Below, in pieces: positions 24,203-32,877 of a stretch of DNA of 64,000 bases. Every line of letters starts with the position of its first letter. Position 1 is the stretch's first letter. The translations under genes were made by a program, and so were the position numbers. The notes under the pieces are model-generated. The model was not told the origin of the DNA and did not search any database. It was given only the letters and a program-made list of their open reading frames with translations. Source of the DNA: an uncultured Oscillospiraceae bacterium (GTDB lineage: Bacteria; Bacillota; Clostridia; Oscillospirales; Acutalibacteraceae); assembly GCA_902492895.1 (NCBI GenBank), contig CABUNG010000003.1, forward strand, positions 62,001-126,000, in the 5' to 3' direction.

Positions 24203-24243
24203 TATAATGTCGGCTAGAGCGTCCTTTTTTGTGCACGGACGCT
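24203..24243 (+). promoter_or_regulatory. -10 element and 5' UTR hairpin of the GT2-GtrA gene
   Basis: TATAAT at 24203-24208 is a clear -10, but the -35 region (about 24180) is poor. GAGCGTCC and GGACGCTC (about 24216-24242) form a stem in the leader. The position of the -10 excludes an in-frame ATG at 24207 as the start codon. Confidence 0.55.
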
Positions 24244-24269
24244 CGACGGAATTTGAAGGAGGCCGCTCC

Positions 24270-25334
24270 ATGGTCATCGTAATCCCCGTCTGTCAGCCGG
24301 ATGCCTGTCTTGCCGACCTGGTTCATCAGCTGCGGCAAAAGACCGACTATCCCATCCTTGTTGTCGACGACGGCAGCTCTCCCGACTTGGCCTTTGCCTG
24401 GGAAGCCGTCAAACAGTCCGCTGTCGTGCTGCGGCACGAAAAGCCCTGCGGCCGGGGCCGGGCGGTGAAAACCGGATTGACTTATGCGGCTTCCCATTTC
24501 GCCAGGGAACAAAGCATCGTCGTGGCCGACGCGGACGGCTCGGTCACCGTTTCCGATATAGAACAGATCGGGTCCGCTTTTGCGGAACATCCCGAGGCGC
24601 TGCTCATCGGTTTCAGGAGCTGTACCGGGAAAAAACCGCTTCATAAAAAAATAGGCGACACCCTGTTCCGATACATGTTCGCCTTTGCAAGCGGCGTCAA
24701 ACTAGGGGACGCGCGCTCTGGCCTGCGTGCCTATTCCATGCAGCAGATTCCGGATATCCTCGGACAACCCGGTGAGGATTCCGATTATGACATAGCGGTG
24801 CTGCTCGACTGCATACAGCGGCACGTCCCGGTCGTCGAGGTGCCGCTGGAACCTGCGGCGGCCGTGTCTCCTCCGGCCTGGCCTCAGTCGTTTTGGAAAT
24901 CCCTGCGCATCTATTCCGTTATTCTCAAATACACCGGTGTGGCTGTGCTGAGCTTCCTGATCGACTATGCGCTGTTCCGTCTGTTCTATTTTGTTCTGAC
25001 CGGTTTCGGCTTTTCCTCCGTATTCGGCATCTCCGCCGTCCGCATGGGGAATGTCGCCGCCAGGATCGTCAGCTCCACCATCAACTTCACCCTCAACCGC
25101 CAGCTGGTCTTCAAGGATAAGGGCAATCTGCTGATTTCGGCGCTCAAATATTACGCGCTTGTCGTGTTTATTCTGCTTATCAACACCTGCCTGCTGATGT
25201 TCTTGAACGAAATCTGCGGCATTCCGGCGGGAATTGCCAAGCTCCTGACGGAGGCGGTGCTCTTCACCGCCAGCATGCTGCTCCAGCGCCTGTTCGTTTT
25301 CCGGAACAAAACCAAAATAAAAGGCAGCAATTAA
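24270..25334 (+). CDS. GT2 family glycosyltransferase fused to GtrA-like membrane domain
   Basis: 354 residues from ATG 24270, with GAAGGAGG 7 nt upstream. The N-terminal part (about 1-200) is a GT-A fold of the dolichol-phosphate mannosyltransferase type (VIVIPVCQPD, ILVVDDGSS, and the metal-binding VVADADGS). The C-terminal part (about 220-345) has four hydrophobic helices of the GtrA family (YTGVAVLSFLIDYALFR, SSTINFTLNRQLVF). Such fusions charge undecaprenyl phosphate with a sugar and help flip it for wall or polysaccharide modification. The acceptor sugar is unknown. It is a single-gene unit opposite to the purine operon. Confidence 0.88.
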   Translation: MVIVIPVCQPDACLADLVHQLRQKTDYPILVVDDGSSPDLAFAWEAVKQSAVVLRHEKPCGRGRAVKTGLTYAASHFAREQSIVVADADGSVTVSDIEQIGSAFAEHPEALLIGFRSCTGKKPLHKKIGDTLFRYMFAFASGVKLGDARSGLRAYSMQQIPDILGQPGEDSDYDIAVLLDCIQRHVPVVEVPLEPAAAVSPPAWPQSFWKSLRIYSVILKYTGVAVLSFLIDYALFRLFYFVLTGFGFSSVFGISAVRMGNVAARIVSSTINFTLNRQLVFKDKGNLLISALKYYALVVFILLINTCLLMFLNEICGIPAGIAKLLTEAVLFTASMLLQRLFVFRNKTKIKGSN

Positions 25335-25367
25335 GTTCTCCCCCTGTATCCCCCGCCGTCTTTGTCA

Positions 25368-25396
25368 TTTACAGTCAACGGCCGATGTGGTACAAT
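25368..25396 (+). promoter_or_regulatory. Promoter of the diguanylate cyclase gene
   Basis: TTTACA (25368-25373), a 17-nt spacer and TACAAT (25391-25396), 25 nt before the chosen start. Confidence 0.65.
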
Positions 25397-25420
25397 TGTA
25401 TGAGCGAAAGGGGGATGGGT

Positions 25421-26512
25421 ATGGGCCGGAATATCAAACGCATAACCTCCCTGCTGCGGGAAAGCGACAACCAGATCCGGCAGGACCGGGACCTGGTCCG
25501 AAGCCGGAACCTCGCTTTCCTCCGAAGCGTCGGCCTCGTCTACACCATTCTGCTGCTGGCTTATGCCGTCGGCGCCTTTCTCTTCTTCAAAAGTCCCCTT
25601 CTCCGGATCCTCTATGCGGTTTTTATTGTTGTCCAACTGGCTTTCGATCTGCTGATCCTCCATTTGGCCCGCCGCCATCCAACTTATCGGCAGGTACGTA
25701 ATCTATGTTCCCTCCTGTGCGTGCTCATCATCGGATTCGTCGTTACCGTCTCTGTATTCCCCTATCCCGACCGCCCGGCCATCTTTTTTGCCCCTGTGCT
25801 CGTCGGCATGTCGGTCGTATTTGTCTTCTCGCTCCGGCAGCTGGTCCTTTCCCTGACGCTGTATTCGGCGGTTTTTGCCGTCCTGGCTGCGCTTTTCAAA
25901 ACGAAGATCGCTTTCACATACGATATCTGGGCTCTCCTTCCGGCGTATATCATCGCCTTGTTCTGCGCCTCTGTAATCAGCCGGCTGCGGGTAAACGATA
26001 CGCGTTCCCGTCTTCGCTGGATGCAGCTGAGTATCATCGACCGCCCCACCGGCCTGCTCAACAAGGCCACCTGCGAGGAACAGTGCCGCCGGTTTTTGTG
26101 TCTGGAAACCCAGATCCCCTGTGCGATGCTCGTGATGGATATGGATCATTTCAAAGAGATCAACGACTCCGAAGGGCATTTGTTCGGGGATCGCGTTTTG
26201 AATAGAATCGGACAGATCCTGCAGAATCTGTCAAGCGAGGATACCATCGTCGGGCGGATCGGCGGGGATGAGTTTTTGATCCTGATGAAAGGCAGCCGCC
26301 GGAAGGACGCCGAAGCCCTGGCGGTGCAGCTGATTTCCGAGATTGAGAAGGCGCATCTCTCCAACGCTCAGGTCGCCGTTTCCTGCAGCATCGGCATCAC
26401 CAGCACAGAGGGCGACACCTCGTTCTCCGTCCTTTTCGATCAGGCGGATAAAGCGCTGTATCAGGTGAAACGCAGCGGCGGCGGCCGGTTTGCTGTCTTT
26501 CAAGACATATAA
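25421..26512 (+). CDS. Membrane-bound diguanylate cyclase (GGDEF domain)
   Basis: 363 residues from ATG 25421, favoured over 25400 and 25415 since AGGGGG lies 6 nt upstream. The N-terminal 180 residues carry about six hydrophobic helices, a likely sensor of unknown ligand. The cytoplasmic GGDEF domain (about 200-360) is complete: DRPTGLLNKATCEEQ, VMDMDHFKEINDSEGH and the active-site loop GRIGGDEFLIL (GGDEF at 281-285). An RxxD inhibitory site is not obvious. It should make cyclic di-GMP from two GTP. No phosphodiesterase (EAL) domain is present. It is monocistronic, with its own promoter and terminator. Confidence 0.92.
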   Translation: MGRNIKRITSLLRESDNQIRQDRDLVRSRNLAFLRSVGLVYTILLLAYAVGAFLFFKSPLLRILYAVFIVVQLAFDLLILHLARRHPTYRQVRNLCSLLCVLIIGFVVTVSVFPYPDRPAIFFAPVLVGMSVVFVFSLRQLVLSLTLYSAVFAVLAALFKTKIAFTYDIWALLPAYIIALFCASVISRLRVNDTRSRLRWMQLSIIDRPTGLLNKATCEEQCRRFLCLETQIPCAMLVMDMDHFKEINDSEGHLFGDRVLNRIGQILQNLSSEDTIVGRIGGDEFLILMKGSRRKDAEALAVQLISEIEKAHLSNAQVAVSCSIGITSTEGDTSFSVLFDQADKALYQVKRSGGGRFAVFQDI

Positions 26513-26563
26513 AAAAGCCCAAGGGAAAAGCGGCTTCTTTATGCCGCCTCTCCCTTGGGCTTC
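26512..26563 (+). terminator. Terminator after the diguanylate cyclase gene
   Basis: AGCCCAAGGGA (26516-26526) pairs with TCCCTTGGGCT (26551-26561). An inner GCGGC/GCCGC stem stacks on it, followed by TCTGT. The T run is weak but the stem is long. Confidence 0.75.
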
Positions 26564-26640
26564 TGTAATCAGCCGGAATGATTGGACGGCAAAGATACTG
26601 GCATGTTTAATCATCCGAAGACTCAAATGGCCGGAGGATT

Positions 26641-26670
26641 CTTTAGGTTTGCTTTAGCATAAAGTATTAT
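26641..26670 (+). promoter_or_regulatory. Two-component operon promoter with CTTTAG direct repeats
   Basis: CTTTAG at 26641-26646 and 26652-26657, 11 bp apart, overlap the -35 region of a promoter with -10 TATTAT (26665-26670). The same pair of repeats occurs upstream of the efflux operon. Direct repeats with an 11-bp period are typical binding sites of OmpR-family regulators, so autoregulation is likely. Confidence 0.65.
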
Positions 26671-26713
26671 GCTGAAGATACCGTGAAAATGGCACCTATA
26701 TGGGAGGGATAGT

Positions 26714-27388
26714 ATGCGTTTGCTTTTGGCAGAAGACGATCCTAAACTGTTAAAATCGCTGCAATACATTTTTAAAACAAATAAATTTGCGGTAGATGCC
26801 GTGACCAATGGTGAAGATGCCTTGAATTACGCCTTGTCGGGTGAGTATGACGGCCTTGTGCTGGACATTATGATGCCGGGGCTGGACGGTATCGAAGTGC
26901 TCAAACGGCTGCGGAAAGAAAACGTGACGACACCCGCCTTGTTTCTTACCGCCCGTACCGAAGTGTCTCAGCGGGTAGAAGGTTTGGACGCCGGGGCCGA
27001 CGATTATCTTCCCAAGCCGTTTTCCACATCCGAACTGCTGGCCCGTGTCCGGGCGATGCTGCGCCGGAAAGACAACTATACGCCGGATCTGCTTACCTAC
27101 AAAGAGGTGGTTCTCAATCGTTCCACCTATGAGCTCTATTATGACGGAAGCACACAAACTCTCAGCGGGAAAGAATTTCAGATAGCGGAAATGATCCTGC
27201 AGCAACCACACCGCATCATCTCTGCCGAGCAATTCATCACGCATATATGGGGCTGGGATACCAACATAGATACCAGCGTCGTGTGGGTGCATATCTCTAA
27301 CCTGCGCAAAAAAATGGCGGCGATAAAGGCGCCAATTGAAATTCGTTTTGTCCGCAATGCAGGCTATACGCTGGAGGATCGGCCATGA
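26714..27388 (+). CDS. OmpR-family response regulator
   Basis: 224 residues. The receiver domain (about 1-115) has the acidic pair in LLLAEDDPK, the phosphorylation site Asp51 (LVLDIMMPG), a Thr/Ser switch in FLTART and Lys in DDYLPKPF. A winged-helix DNA-binding domain (about 125-222) ends in the usual SVVWVHISNLRKKM. GGGAGGG lies about 8 nt before the ATG. It overlaps the kinase gene by 4 nt (ATGA), so the pair is coupled. The likely targets are its own promoter and that of the efflux operon, which share CTTTAG repeats. Confidence 0.95.
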   Translation: MRLLLAEDDPKLLKSLQYIFKTNKFAVDAVTNGEDALNYALSGEYDGLVLDIMMPGLDGIEVLKRLRKENVTTPALFLTARTEVSQRVEGLDAGADDYLPKPFSTSELLARVRAMLRRKDNYTPDLLTYKEVVLNRSTYELYYDGSTQTLSGKEFQIAEMILQQPHRIISAEQFITHIWGWDTNIDTSVVWVHISNLRKKMAAIKAPIEIRFVRNAGYTLEDRP

Positions 27389-28620
27389 TTTATAGCCTGC
27401 GAAAAAAATTCGTCATCATTACCGCCATTTCGGTTGGCATCGTATTTGCCTTGATTTTCGGGGGCATTTATTTTATCAGCAGATCACAGCTGAATCATTC
27501 TATGGATATGTTGGCAGATGTGATTGCCATGAATGACGGCACCTTTCCGGATTTTGATAGAACGGAAAATCCTGTCCAGCCCGACGCCTTCCCGCGAAAT
27601 CAGTTTTTAACGCCTGAAACGCGATTCAGCACTCGGTTTTTTACCGTTCGCGCGGATGACGGCAACCATATTCTCCAGGAAAATATGGAGCATATCTCCT
27701 CCGTTTCAAAAGCGGAGGCCCGAGATTATGCCAAAAGAGCCATGGATAAGGGAAGTGAAAGAGGCTGGCTGTCCGATTACCGATATAAAGTATCCAAAAC
27801 GCCTTACGGCCGATTGGTGGTGTTCGTAAGCGGCGAAGCCAACAAGGCTATGACGAACCGTTTGCTTTCTTCCGTCTTCTTCGTTTTGGCCGGAAGCTTT
27901 GTCCTTATTCTGCTGCTCATTCTCCTTATTTCGAAAAAAGCGGTAAAGCCCGCCGCGGAAAGCTATGAAAAGCAAAAACAGTTTGTAACCGACGCCAACC
28001 ACGAATTAAAAACCCCGCTGACCTTGATCCTCTCCAACGTCGATATTGTAGAATCCGAAATTGGCAAAAACGAATGGCTGGAGGATATCCGCAGCGAAGG
28101 TGAGCGGATGGGATCGCTCATCAATCAGCTTGTGACACTGTCGCGGATGGATGAGGACAACTCGAATCTTGCTGTCGCAGAATTGAATTTGAGCGAGATG
28201 GTGTCGGATACGGTTTCGGAATTTATGAACTTGGCAATCGAAAAGCAGAAACATCTGACGTCTGCCATCCAACCGTCTATTTGGTATCACGGCGATGAAG
28301 GTCTGCTGCGCAGGCTGATGTGCATACTTCTGGATAATGCCATCAAATATGGCGATATGAACGGCGACATCCAAGTGAGCGTTTATACGAAAGGGCGGTA
28401 TCCGGTTATAACCGTCGAAAATGCATATCAGAACGTGAACAATGTAGAGCTTGGCAAGTTTTTCGATAGGTTCTACCGGGCGGATAAAGCCAGAACCTTT
28501 ACCGGCAGCTTTGGAATAGGGCTTTCGATTGCCAAGGGCATTGCACGGAACCATAAAGGCGACATCGTAGCCTATAAGAAAGATGCGGAACACATAGGAT
28601 TTAAAGTTACACTAAAATAA
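27385..28620 (+). CDS. Sensor histidine kinase
   Basis: 411 residues. There are two membrane helices (about 10-30 and 165-190) with an extracytoplasmic sensor of about 130 residues between them and no HAMP domain of clear type. The HisKA box QFVTDANHELKTPLTLIL has the phosphorylation site His206. The N, G1 and G2 boxes of the ATPase domain follow (CILLDNAIKYG, FYRADKARTFTG, GFGIGLSIAKGIA). It should sense an envelope signal and phosphorylate the regulator encoded just upstream. A terminator follows, so the efflux genes downstream are transcribed separately. Confidence 0.95.
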   Translation: MIYSLRKKFVIITAISVGIVFALIFGGIYFISRSQLNHSMDMLADVIAMNDGTFPDFDRTENPVQPDAFPRNQFLTPETRFSTRFFTVRADDGNHILQENMEHISSVSKAEARDYAKRAMDKGSERGWLSDYRYKVSKTPYGRLVVFVSGEANKAMTNRLLSSVFFVLAGSFVLILLLILLISKKAVKPAAESYEKQKQFVTDANHELKTPLTLILSNVDIVESEIGKNEWLEDIRSEGERMGSLINQLVTLSRMDEDNSNLAVAELNLSEMVSDTVSEFMNLAIEKQKHLTSAIQPSIWYHGDEGLLRRLMCILLDNAIKYGDMNGDIQVSVYTKGRYPVITVENAYQNVNNVELGKFFDRFYRADKARTFTGSFGIGLSIAKGIARNHKGDIVAYKKDAEHIGFKVTLK

Positions 28621-28633
28621 AAAGAGCCCATAT

Positions 28634-28680
28634 AAGCGCAAGAAATCTGCAGACGAAACGCGGATTTCTTGCGCTTTTTT
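28634..28680 (+). terminator. Terminator of the two-component operon
   Basis: GCGCAAGAAATC (28636-28647) pairs with GATTTCTTGCGC (28663-28674), then six T. Confidence 0.92.
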
Positions 28681-28761
28681 GCAGGAAAATCTTTAGAGCC
28701 GGCTGAATTAGCTAGCGGATACAGAAAATAGATGATCTCTTCACAAAGTATTCACATGCAT

Positions 28762-28796
28762 CTTTAGCGCCGCTTTAGTATCGCCAGCTATTATAT
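28762..28796 (+). promoter_or_regulatory. Efflux operon promoter with CTTTAG direct repeats
   Basis: CTTTAG at 28762-28767 and 28773-28778 (11-bp period) precede a -10-like TATTAT (28789-28794). There is no consensus -35, as expected if a bound activator replaces it. A further CTTTAG at about 28691 may be an extra half-site. The response regulator encoded just upstream is the obvious candidate activator. Confidence 0.65.
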
Positions 28797-28840
28797 GTGT
28801 TATGAGTGCACTGCATCATGCAAAGAACGGGGGCTGAATC

Positions 28841-28879
28841 GTGAAAGAAGAAATCCGTCAGAAAGGCCGTGAGAGGTAA
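28841..28879 (+). CDS. 12-residue upstream ORF coupled to the adaptor gene
   Basis: GTG 28841, preceded by GGGGG about 8 nt upstream, opens the frame MKEEIRQKGRER and stops at TAA 28877-28879. The stop overlaps the adaptor start as TAATG, so ribosomes finishing it could reinitiate on the adaptor, whose own site (GAGAGG) is very close to its ATG. No homology. Confidence 0.35.
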   Translation: MKEEIRQKGRER

Positions 28880-30639
28880 TGGACTACGCCCAGTATTACA
28901 AATTGAGACGAGGCAATATAAACGCTTTCCGCGAGCTCTATTCGATTGAACTTCGCCGTATGTGGTTTGTCTGTTATCACATCACGCAGGAAGTGAGCAA
29001 AGCGGCCCCTTTGTTGCTGAGCGGATGGAAAAAGGCAATGGAACAAGTCGTTGTGAAATCTTCAGATGTTCCAAAAGAAAATTTCTCAGCTTTAGCCTCG
29101 GCCGAAATCTTTAAAACGGCGGCTCTTGGAATCGAAAAAGATGAAGACTATGAAACCCTACCCGTCCCTTCCATCTCAAAAACCTATGCCGCTTTTATGG
29201 AAGGGATCAAGGGACTGGCCTATGAGGAACGGTATATCTATCTGCTTACCACATTCGGGGGGTTAAAAACCGCCGCCGTATCGGAGCTCATGGGCATATC
29301 GTTTGAAGAGGCAAAGAAGAGGATGGCGTCAATATCTTCAAAGGCCCAGGACGCACCCGCTATAAAAAAGATGGGGTTGCGTGACTCCGTGTACGTACTC
29401 ACACAGTTTAAAAGCCCCGACGGGAAACCGTTTGAAACGATCCATATTCCGCCAGCCTTGATTGCCGCCCTGGAACACGAGTATAGGCTCATGATGCGGC
29501 AGCAGGGGAAGTCAGCCACTCTATCAAAGACCGGAAAGGAATCAAAACAGATGAAAGCAACTGCCAAACCCCATCAAAAGGCCGTCACAAAAAAGACGGG
29601 TTTCAAATATACGAAACCAATTGTCATAACCGCCGTCGTTCTTGCAGCCGTCATGGTTGCCGCGATTGTTTTGCCGAAAATCTTTCGTACGGCATCGTCT
29701 GCAAGAATCACCACCTATCAGGTGGAGGAAATTACCTACGGCAATGTATCGGCTACGATCAGCGGCAGTGGGACCTTGACCCCGGTTACCAAGGAAACCC
29801 TTGCATCTACTTATGCGGGGGAGGTCGAATCCGTCAGCTTTCATGTAGGCGACGAAGTTGCCGAAGGTGACGTTCTCGCCGTCATCACAAGCGATAAGGG
29901 AGAAGAAGAAATCACGGCTCCCTGCGACGGCATTTTAATTGAATTTCCTATCAAAGCCGGGGACGAAGTGGCCGCGGGCGGTTCTGTCGCTATGGTTATG
30001 GGGAAAGACGGCTTTACAATGGGGATAGCTGTCGATGAATTGAATATTTCCTCTGTTGCATTGGATCAGGAAGTTTCCTTTACCATCGATGCCGTCGACG
30101 GAGATTACACCGGTTCGGTTACGGCGATTTCCTACAACGGCTCGACCAGCGGCGGCACAACCGCGTACCAGATCACAGCGGCCGTTGATTATGTTGAGGG
30201 TGTATATCCCGGTATGAGCGCCTCCGCCAAAATCGTCATCGAAGACAGCGGCGATGGATGGATTGTTCCCGTTGACGCGGTCGGCACCTCCGGTGATGAT
30301 CATTATATCTATCTGGCTCCTTCCGGGGCCGCATTGGGCACTTCCTATGAGGAGGGGGAAATCGATCTCCAAACTCTTACCAAAGTTGCGGTTGAGACCG
30401 GCATGTCGGATGGCAGCTACATCCTGATTGAAAGCGACGAGCTGGCCGAAGGCGACTTGATCATCATGACCAAAATCACTTCTACCCTGACGGGCTCCGA
30501 CGGTGAAAAAGAAGGCGGCGGTTTCGGCGGCATGGGCGGATTCCCCGGCGGCATGAACTTCGGTGATTTTGATTTTGAAAATTTTGATCCCAACAAAATG
30601 CCGCAGGGCGGCGGGGGTTTTCCGGGAATGGGGAATTAG
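28879..30639 (+). CDS. Sigma-factor-like domain fused to HlyD/MacA-type efflux adaptor
   Basis: 586 residues in three parts. Residues 1-60 (YYKLRRGNINAFRELYSIELRR...) resemble sigma-70 region 2, and about 115-165 (YEERYIYLLTTFGGLKTAAV, SELMGISFEEAKKRM) resemble region 4. A basic linker then leads to one membrane helix (about 249-268). The outer part is a membrane-fusion adaptor: lipoyl-like halves (VESVSFHVGDEVAEGDVLAV, EFPIKAGDEVAAGG), a beta-barrel domain (about 375-480) and a Gly/Phe/Met-rich tail. It should bridge the ABC pump encoded by the next two genes to the envelope. The sigma-like part lies in the cytoplasm, and whether it binds polymerase is unknown. ATG 28879 overlaps the stop of a tiny ORF. 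Confidence 0.8.
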   Translation: MDYAQYYKLRRGNINAFRELYSIELRRMWFVCYHITQEVSKAAPLLLSGWKKAMEQVVVKSSDVPKENFSALASAEIFKTAALGIEKDEDYETLPVPSISKTYAAFMEGIKGLAYEERYIYLLTTFGGLKTAAVSELMGISFEEAKKRMASISSKAQDAPAIKKMGLRDSVYVLTQFKSPDGKPFETIHIPPALIAALEHEYRLMMRQQGKSATLSKTGKESKQMKATAKPHQKAVTKKTGFKYTKPIVITAVVLAAVMVAAIVLPKIFRTASSARITTYQVEEITYGNVSATISGSGTLTPVTKETLASTYAGEVESVSFHVGDEVAEGDVLAVITSDKGEEEITAPCDGILIEFPIKAGDEVAAGGSVAMVMGKDGFTMGIAVDELNISSVALDQEVSFTIDAVDGDYTGSVTAISYNGSTSGGTTAYQITAAVDYVEGVYPGMSASAKIVIEDSGDGWIVPVDAVGTSGDDHYIYLAPSGAALGTSYEEGEIDLQTLTKVAVETGMSDGSYILIESDELAEGDLIIMTKITSTLTGSDGEKEGGGFGGMGGFPGGMNFGDFDFENFDPNKMPQGGGGFPGMGN

Positions 30640-30650
30640 GGGGGAAGGCT

Positions 30651-31328
30651 ATGATAAAGCTCAAGCATATCTATAAATCCTATACCCTCGGTGAAGCTGA
30701 CGTGCCTGTCTTGCAGGATGTCAACCTTCATGTAAAACCCCACGAATTTGTATCGATTCTCGGCCCTTCCGGCAGCGGAAAATCGACGCTGATGAATATA
30801 ATCGGCTGTCTGGACATTCCCGACAGCGGAGATTATATCCTGGATGGAGAGTATGTAGACAACTGCACGGAAGATCAGCTGAGTGAAATTCGCGGAATCA
30901 AAATCGGCTTTATCTTTCAGCAGTTCAACCTTCTCCCGGATCTGACGGCTTATGAAAACGTGGAGATGCCGCTTCTGTATCGGAAGATCTCGCCCGCAGA
31001 GCGCCATGAAAAAGTCACGATGACGCTCAAGCAGGTGGGCTTGGAAGACCGCATGCTGCATAAGCCCTCTCAGCTTTCCGGCGGCCAGCAGCAGCGCGTC
31101 GCCATTGCCCGCGTTCTGGCAAGCGAACCGTCCATCATTCTGGCCGACGAACCGACCGGCAACTTGGATTCCACATCCGGCAAGGAGATCATGGGCATTA
31201 TTCAGGATTTGTGGAAAGCCGGGAACACCATCGTACTGATTACCCACGATCTCCATGTCGCCAATCAGGCTGGACGAAAGGTCTATGTACACGATGGCCG
31301 GCTGAGCGATAAGGAGGCCGCCACATGA
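30651..31328 (+). CDS. MacB/LolD-type ABC transporter ATP-binding protein
   Basis: 225 residues. Walker A GPSGSGKST (38-46), the Q-loop GFIFQQFNLLP, signature LSGGQQQRVA, Walker B IILADEPTGNLD and the switch His (LITHDLHVA) are complete. The sequence fits the LolD/MacB family that powers mechanotransmission rather than transmembrane transport. It lies 11 nt after the adaptor gene with GGGGGGAAGG as ribosome site, and overlaps the permease gene by 4 nt. It supplies ATP hydrolysis for the efflux pump. Confidence 0.95.
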   Translation: MIKLKHIYKSYTLGEADVPVLQDVNLHVKPHEFVSILGPSGSGKSTLMNIIGCLDIPDSGDYILDGEYVDNCTEDQLSEIRGIKIGFIFQQFNLLPDLTAYENVEMPLLYRKISPAERHEKVTMTLKQVGLEDRMLHKPSQLSGGQQQRVAIARVLASEPSIILADEPTGNLDSTSGKEIMGIIQDLWKAGNTIVLITHDLHVANQAGRKVYVHDGRLSDKEAAT

Positions 31329-32485
31329 CTTGGAAAATCATAAAACTCTCCTTAAAAGGAATTTACCATAACAAAATGCGCTCTTTCCTGACGATGCTCG
31401 GGATCATTATCGGCGTTATGGCCGTTGTTATCCTTGTGTCCATTACGCAGGGCGCGACAAGCGGTATCACAGACAGCATCTCGAGCATGGGATCGCAGCA
31501 GATTACGGTAACCATATCCGGTGAGGATGTTTCCGTTTCGGCTGACGATGTAGAAAGCCTTGCATCCTATCCTACAATCAGCCGTGTGGCCCCTGTTATT
31601 TCCACCAACAAAGCCGTCAAAAAAAACAGCCATACAGGCAGTTACTCGATTGTTGGAATTACGCCATCCTATTTTGACGTTCAAGATATCGATATTCAGC
31701 GCGGCAGAAAAATCGTCGAATCGGACATCGAATGGAACACAAACGTATGTGTTATCGGCACAGAAGTCGCAACCGATCTGTTCGGCACATGGGATGCCGT
31801 AAACGGCACCATCGTCATCGGCGACAGTATTTACAAGGTGGTAGGCGTGCTGGAGGAACAGGGCTCCAGCCTTGCGGGTTCGGATGACAACCGAATACTC
31901 ATTCCCTATTCCACCGCTTCCCGTTTGACCGGGCAGACAAGTGTCAACAGTTTTTATATCAAGGCCACAAGTGAAAACACGGTCAATGCGGCAATCAACA
32001 GCGTAGAGATGTTCCTCTTACAGGCTACGCGCGACGAAGATTCCTATGAGGTCAACAATCCGTCCGATGTGCTCGATACAATGGATGAGGTTCGGGGCAC
32101 CATGTCCCTGCTTCTTGCGGGTATCGCCGCTATTTCTCTTCTTGTCGGGGGTATCGGCATCATGAACATCATGCTGGTATCCGTGACGGAACGCACCCGT
32201 GAAATCGGTATCCGCAAGGCGGTCGGAGCTAAGAGACGGCACATCATGCTTCAGTTCCTCTGCGAAGCCTGCATTCTCTCTGTGCTAGGAGGAGTCATCG
32301 GATTGCTCTTATCTTTTGGCACAGTCGAAATCTATAGTCTCATTGCCGCCTCATCGGTCGGGATGAATTGGGGAGTCGGACTCGCCGCCATTGCTTTCTG
32401 TGCCGTTATCGGTGTGCTGTTCGGCGGTTATCCGGCAGCCAAGGCCTCAAGACTGCAGCCGATTGATGCGCTTCATTCCTTGTAA
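31325..32485 (+). CDS. MacB-type ABC transporter permease (FtsX domain)
   Basis: 386 residues. The N-terminal helix (SFLTMLGIIIGVMAVVILV) is followed by a large extracytoplasmic MacB_PCD domain (about 45-245), then three C-terminal helices of the FtsX fold (SLLLAGIAAISLLVGGIGIMNIMLVSVTERTREIGIRKAVGA region and two more). This four-helix layout matches MacB, which here comes as separate ATPase and permease chains. With the adaptor it probably exports an antimicrobial peptide or similar substrate. The substrate is unknown. It is the last gene of the operon, and I see no clear terminator after it. Confidence 0.93.
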   Translation: MTWKIIKLSLKGIYHNKMRSFLTMLGIIIGVMAVVILVSITQGATSGITDSISSMGSQQITVTISGEDVSVSADDVESLASYPTISRVAPVISTNKAVKKNSHTGSYSIVGITPSYFDVQDIDIQRGRKIVESDIEWNTNVCVIGTEVATDLFGTWDAVNGTIVIGDSIYKVVGVLEEQGSSLAGSDDNRILIPYSTASRLTGQTSVNSFYIKATSENTVNAAINSVEMFLLQATRDEDSYEVNNPSDVLDTMDEVRGTMSLLLAGIAAISLLVGGIGIMNIMLVSVTERTREIGIRKAVGAKRRHIMLQFLCEACILSVLGGVIGLLLSFGTVEIYSLIAASSVGMNWGVGLAAIAFCAVIGVLFGGYPAAKASRLQPIDALHSL

Positions 32486-32877
32486 TAGCGTTTGTTTTCA
32501 AAACCGTGATTTAAAAAAGCCTTAACATCGGATGACAAGGGCAAACACGCCTTCCGGCGGTCAAAAAGGGGGTCAGCGGCGTTCTCGGCTTTGCCGCCCT
32601 GCCTTTTTGCTCCGACGGCAGGTCCTTTGGAGTTTTTCGCCGATGAAAAAGAGGAGGGGCAAGACGGACGAGGCCGCCGGGCTGGCGCCCGGCCACGGGG
32701 ACAACGCCGCCGCCACCCGTTTTCACGCCGAAAACCCTGTGGCCCCTTGTCAATCGATGCGATATTCCGCACGGCAAAAACACGGTATCCCTACGGTGCT
32801 TTTTCTGTCTGCAGAAGCCGCCTTGGGGCACCTTCCTTACGGAGGATGCCCCAAGGTCCTTCCTTATTTTCGTAAGA
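32486..32877. other. 392-nt GC-rich gap, no gene recognised
   Basis: Between the convergent permease and Rossmann-protein genes. It holds a hairpin CTTGGGGCA/TGCCCCAAG (about 32822-32855) without a T run and a GCCGGGC/GCCCGGC stem near 32690. Open frames here run in several phases without ribosome sites. It may be decayed sequence. Confidence 0.4.

Noticed and set aside
24207..24269. Upstream ATG of the GT2-GtrA gene
   Set aside because: It overlaps the -10 element at 24203-24208, so it would not be in the transcript.
32821..32856. 10-bp hairpin as terminator of the Rossmann-protein gene
   Set aside because: No T run on either strand, so termination cannot be supported.
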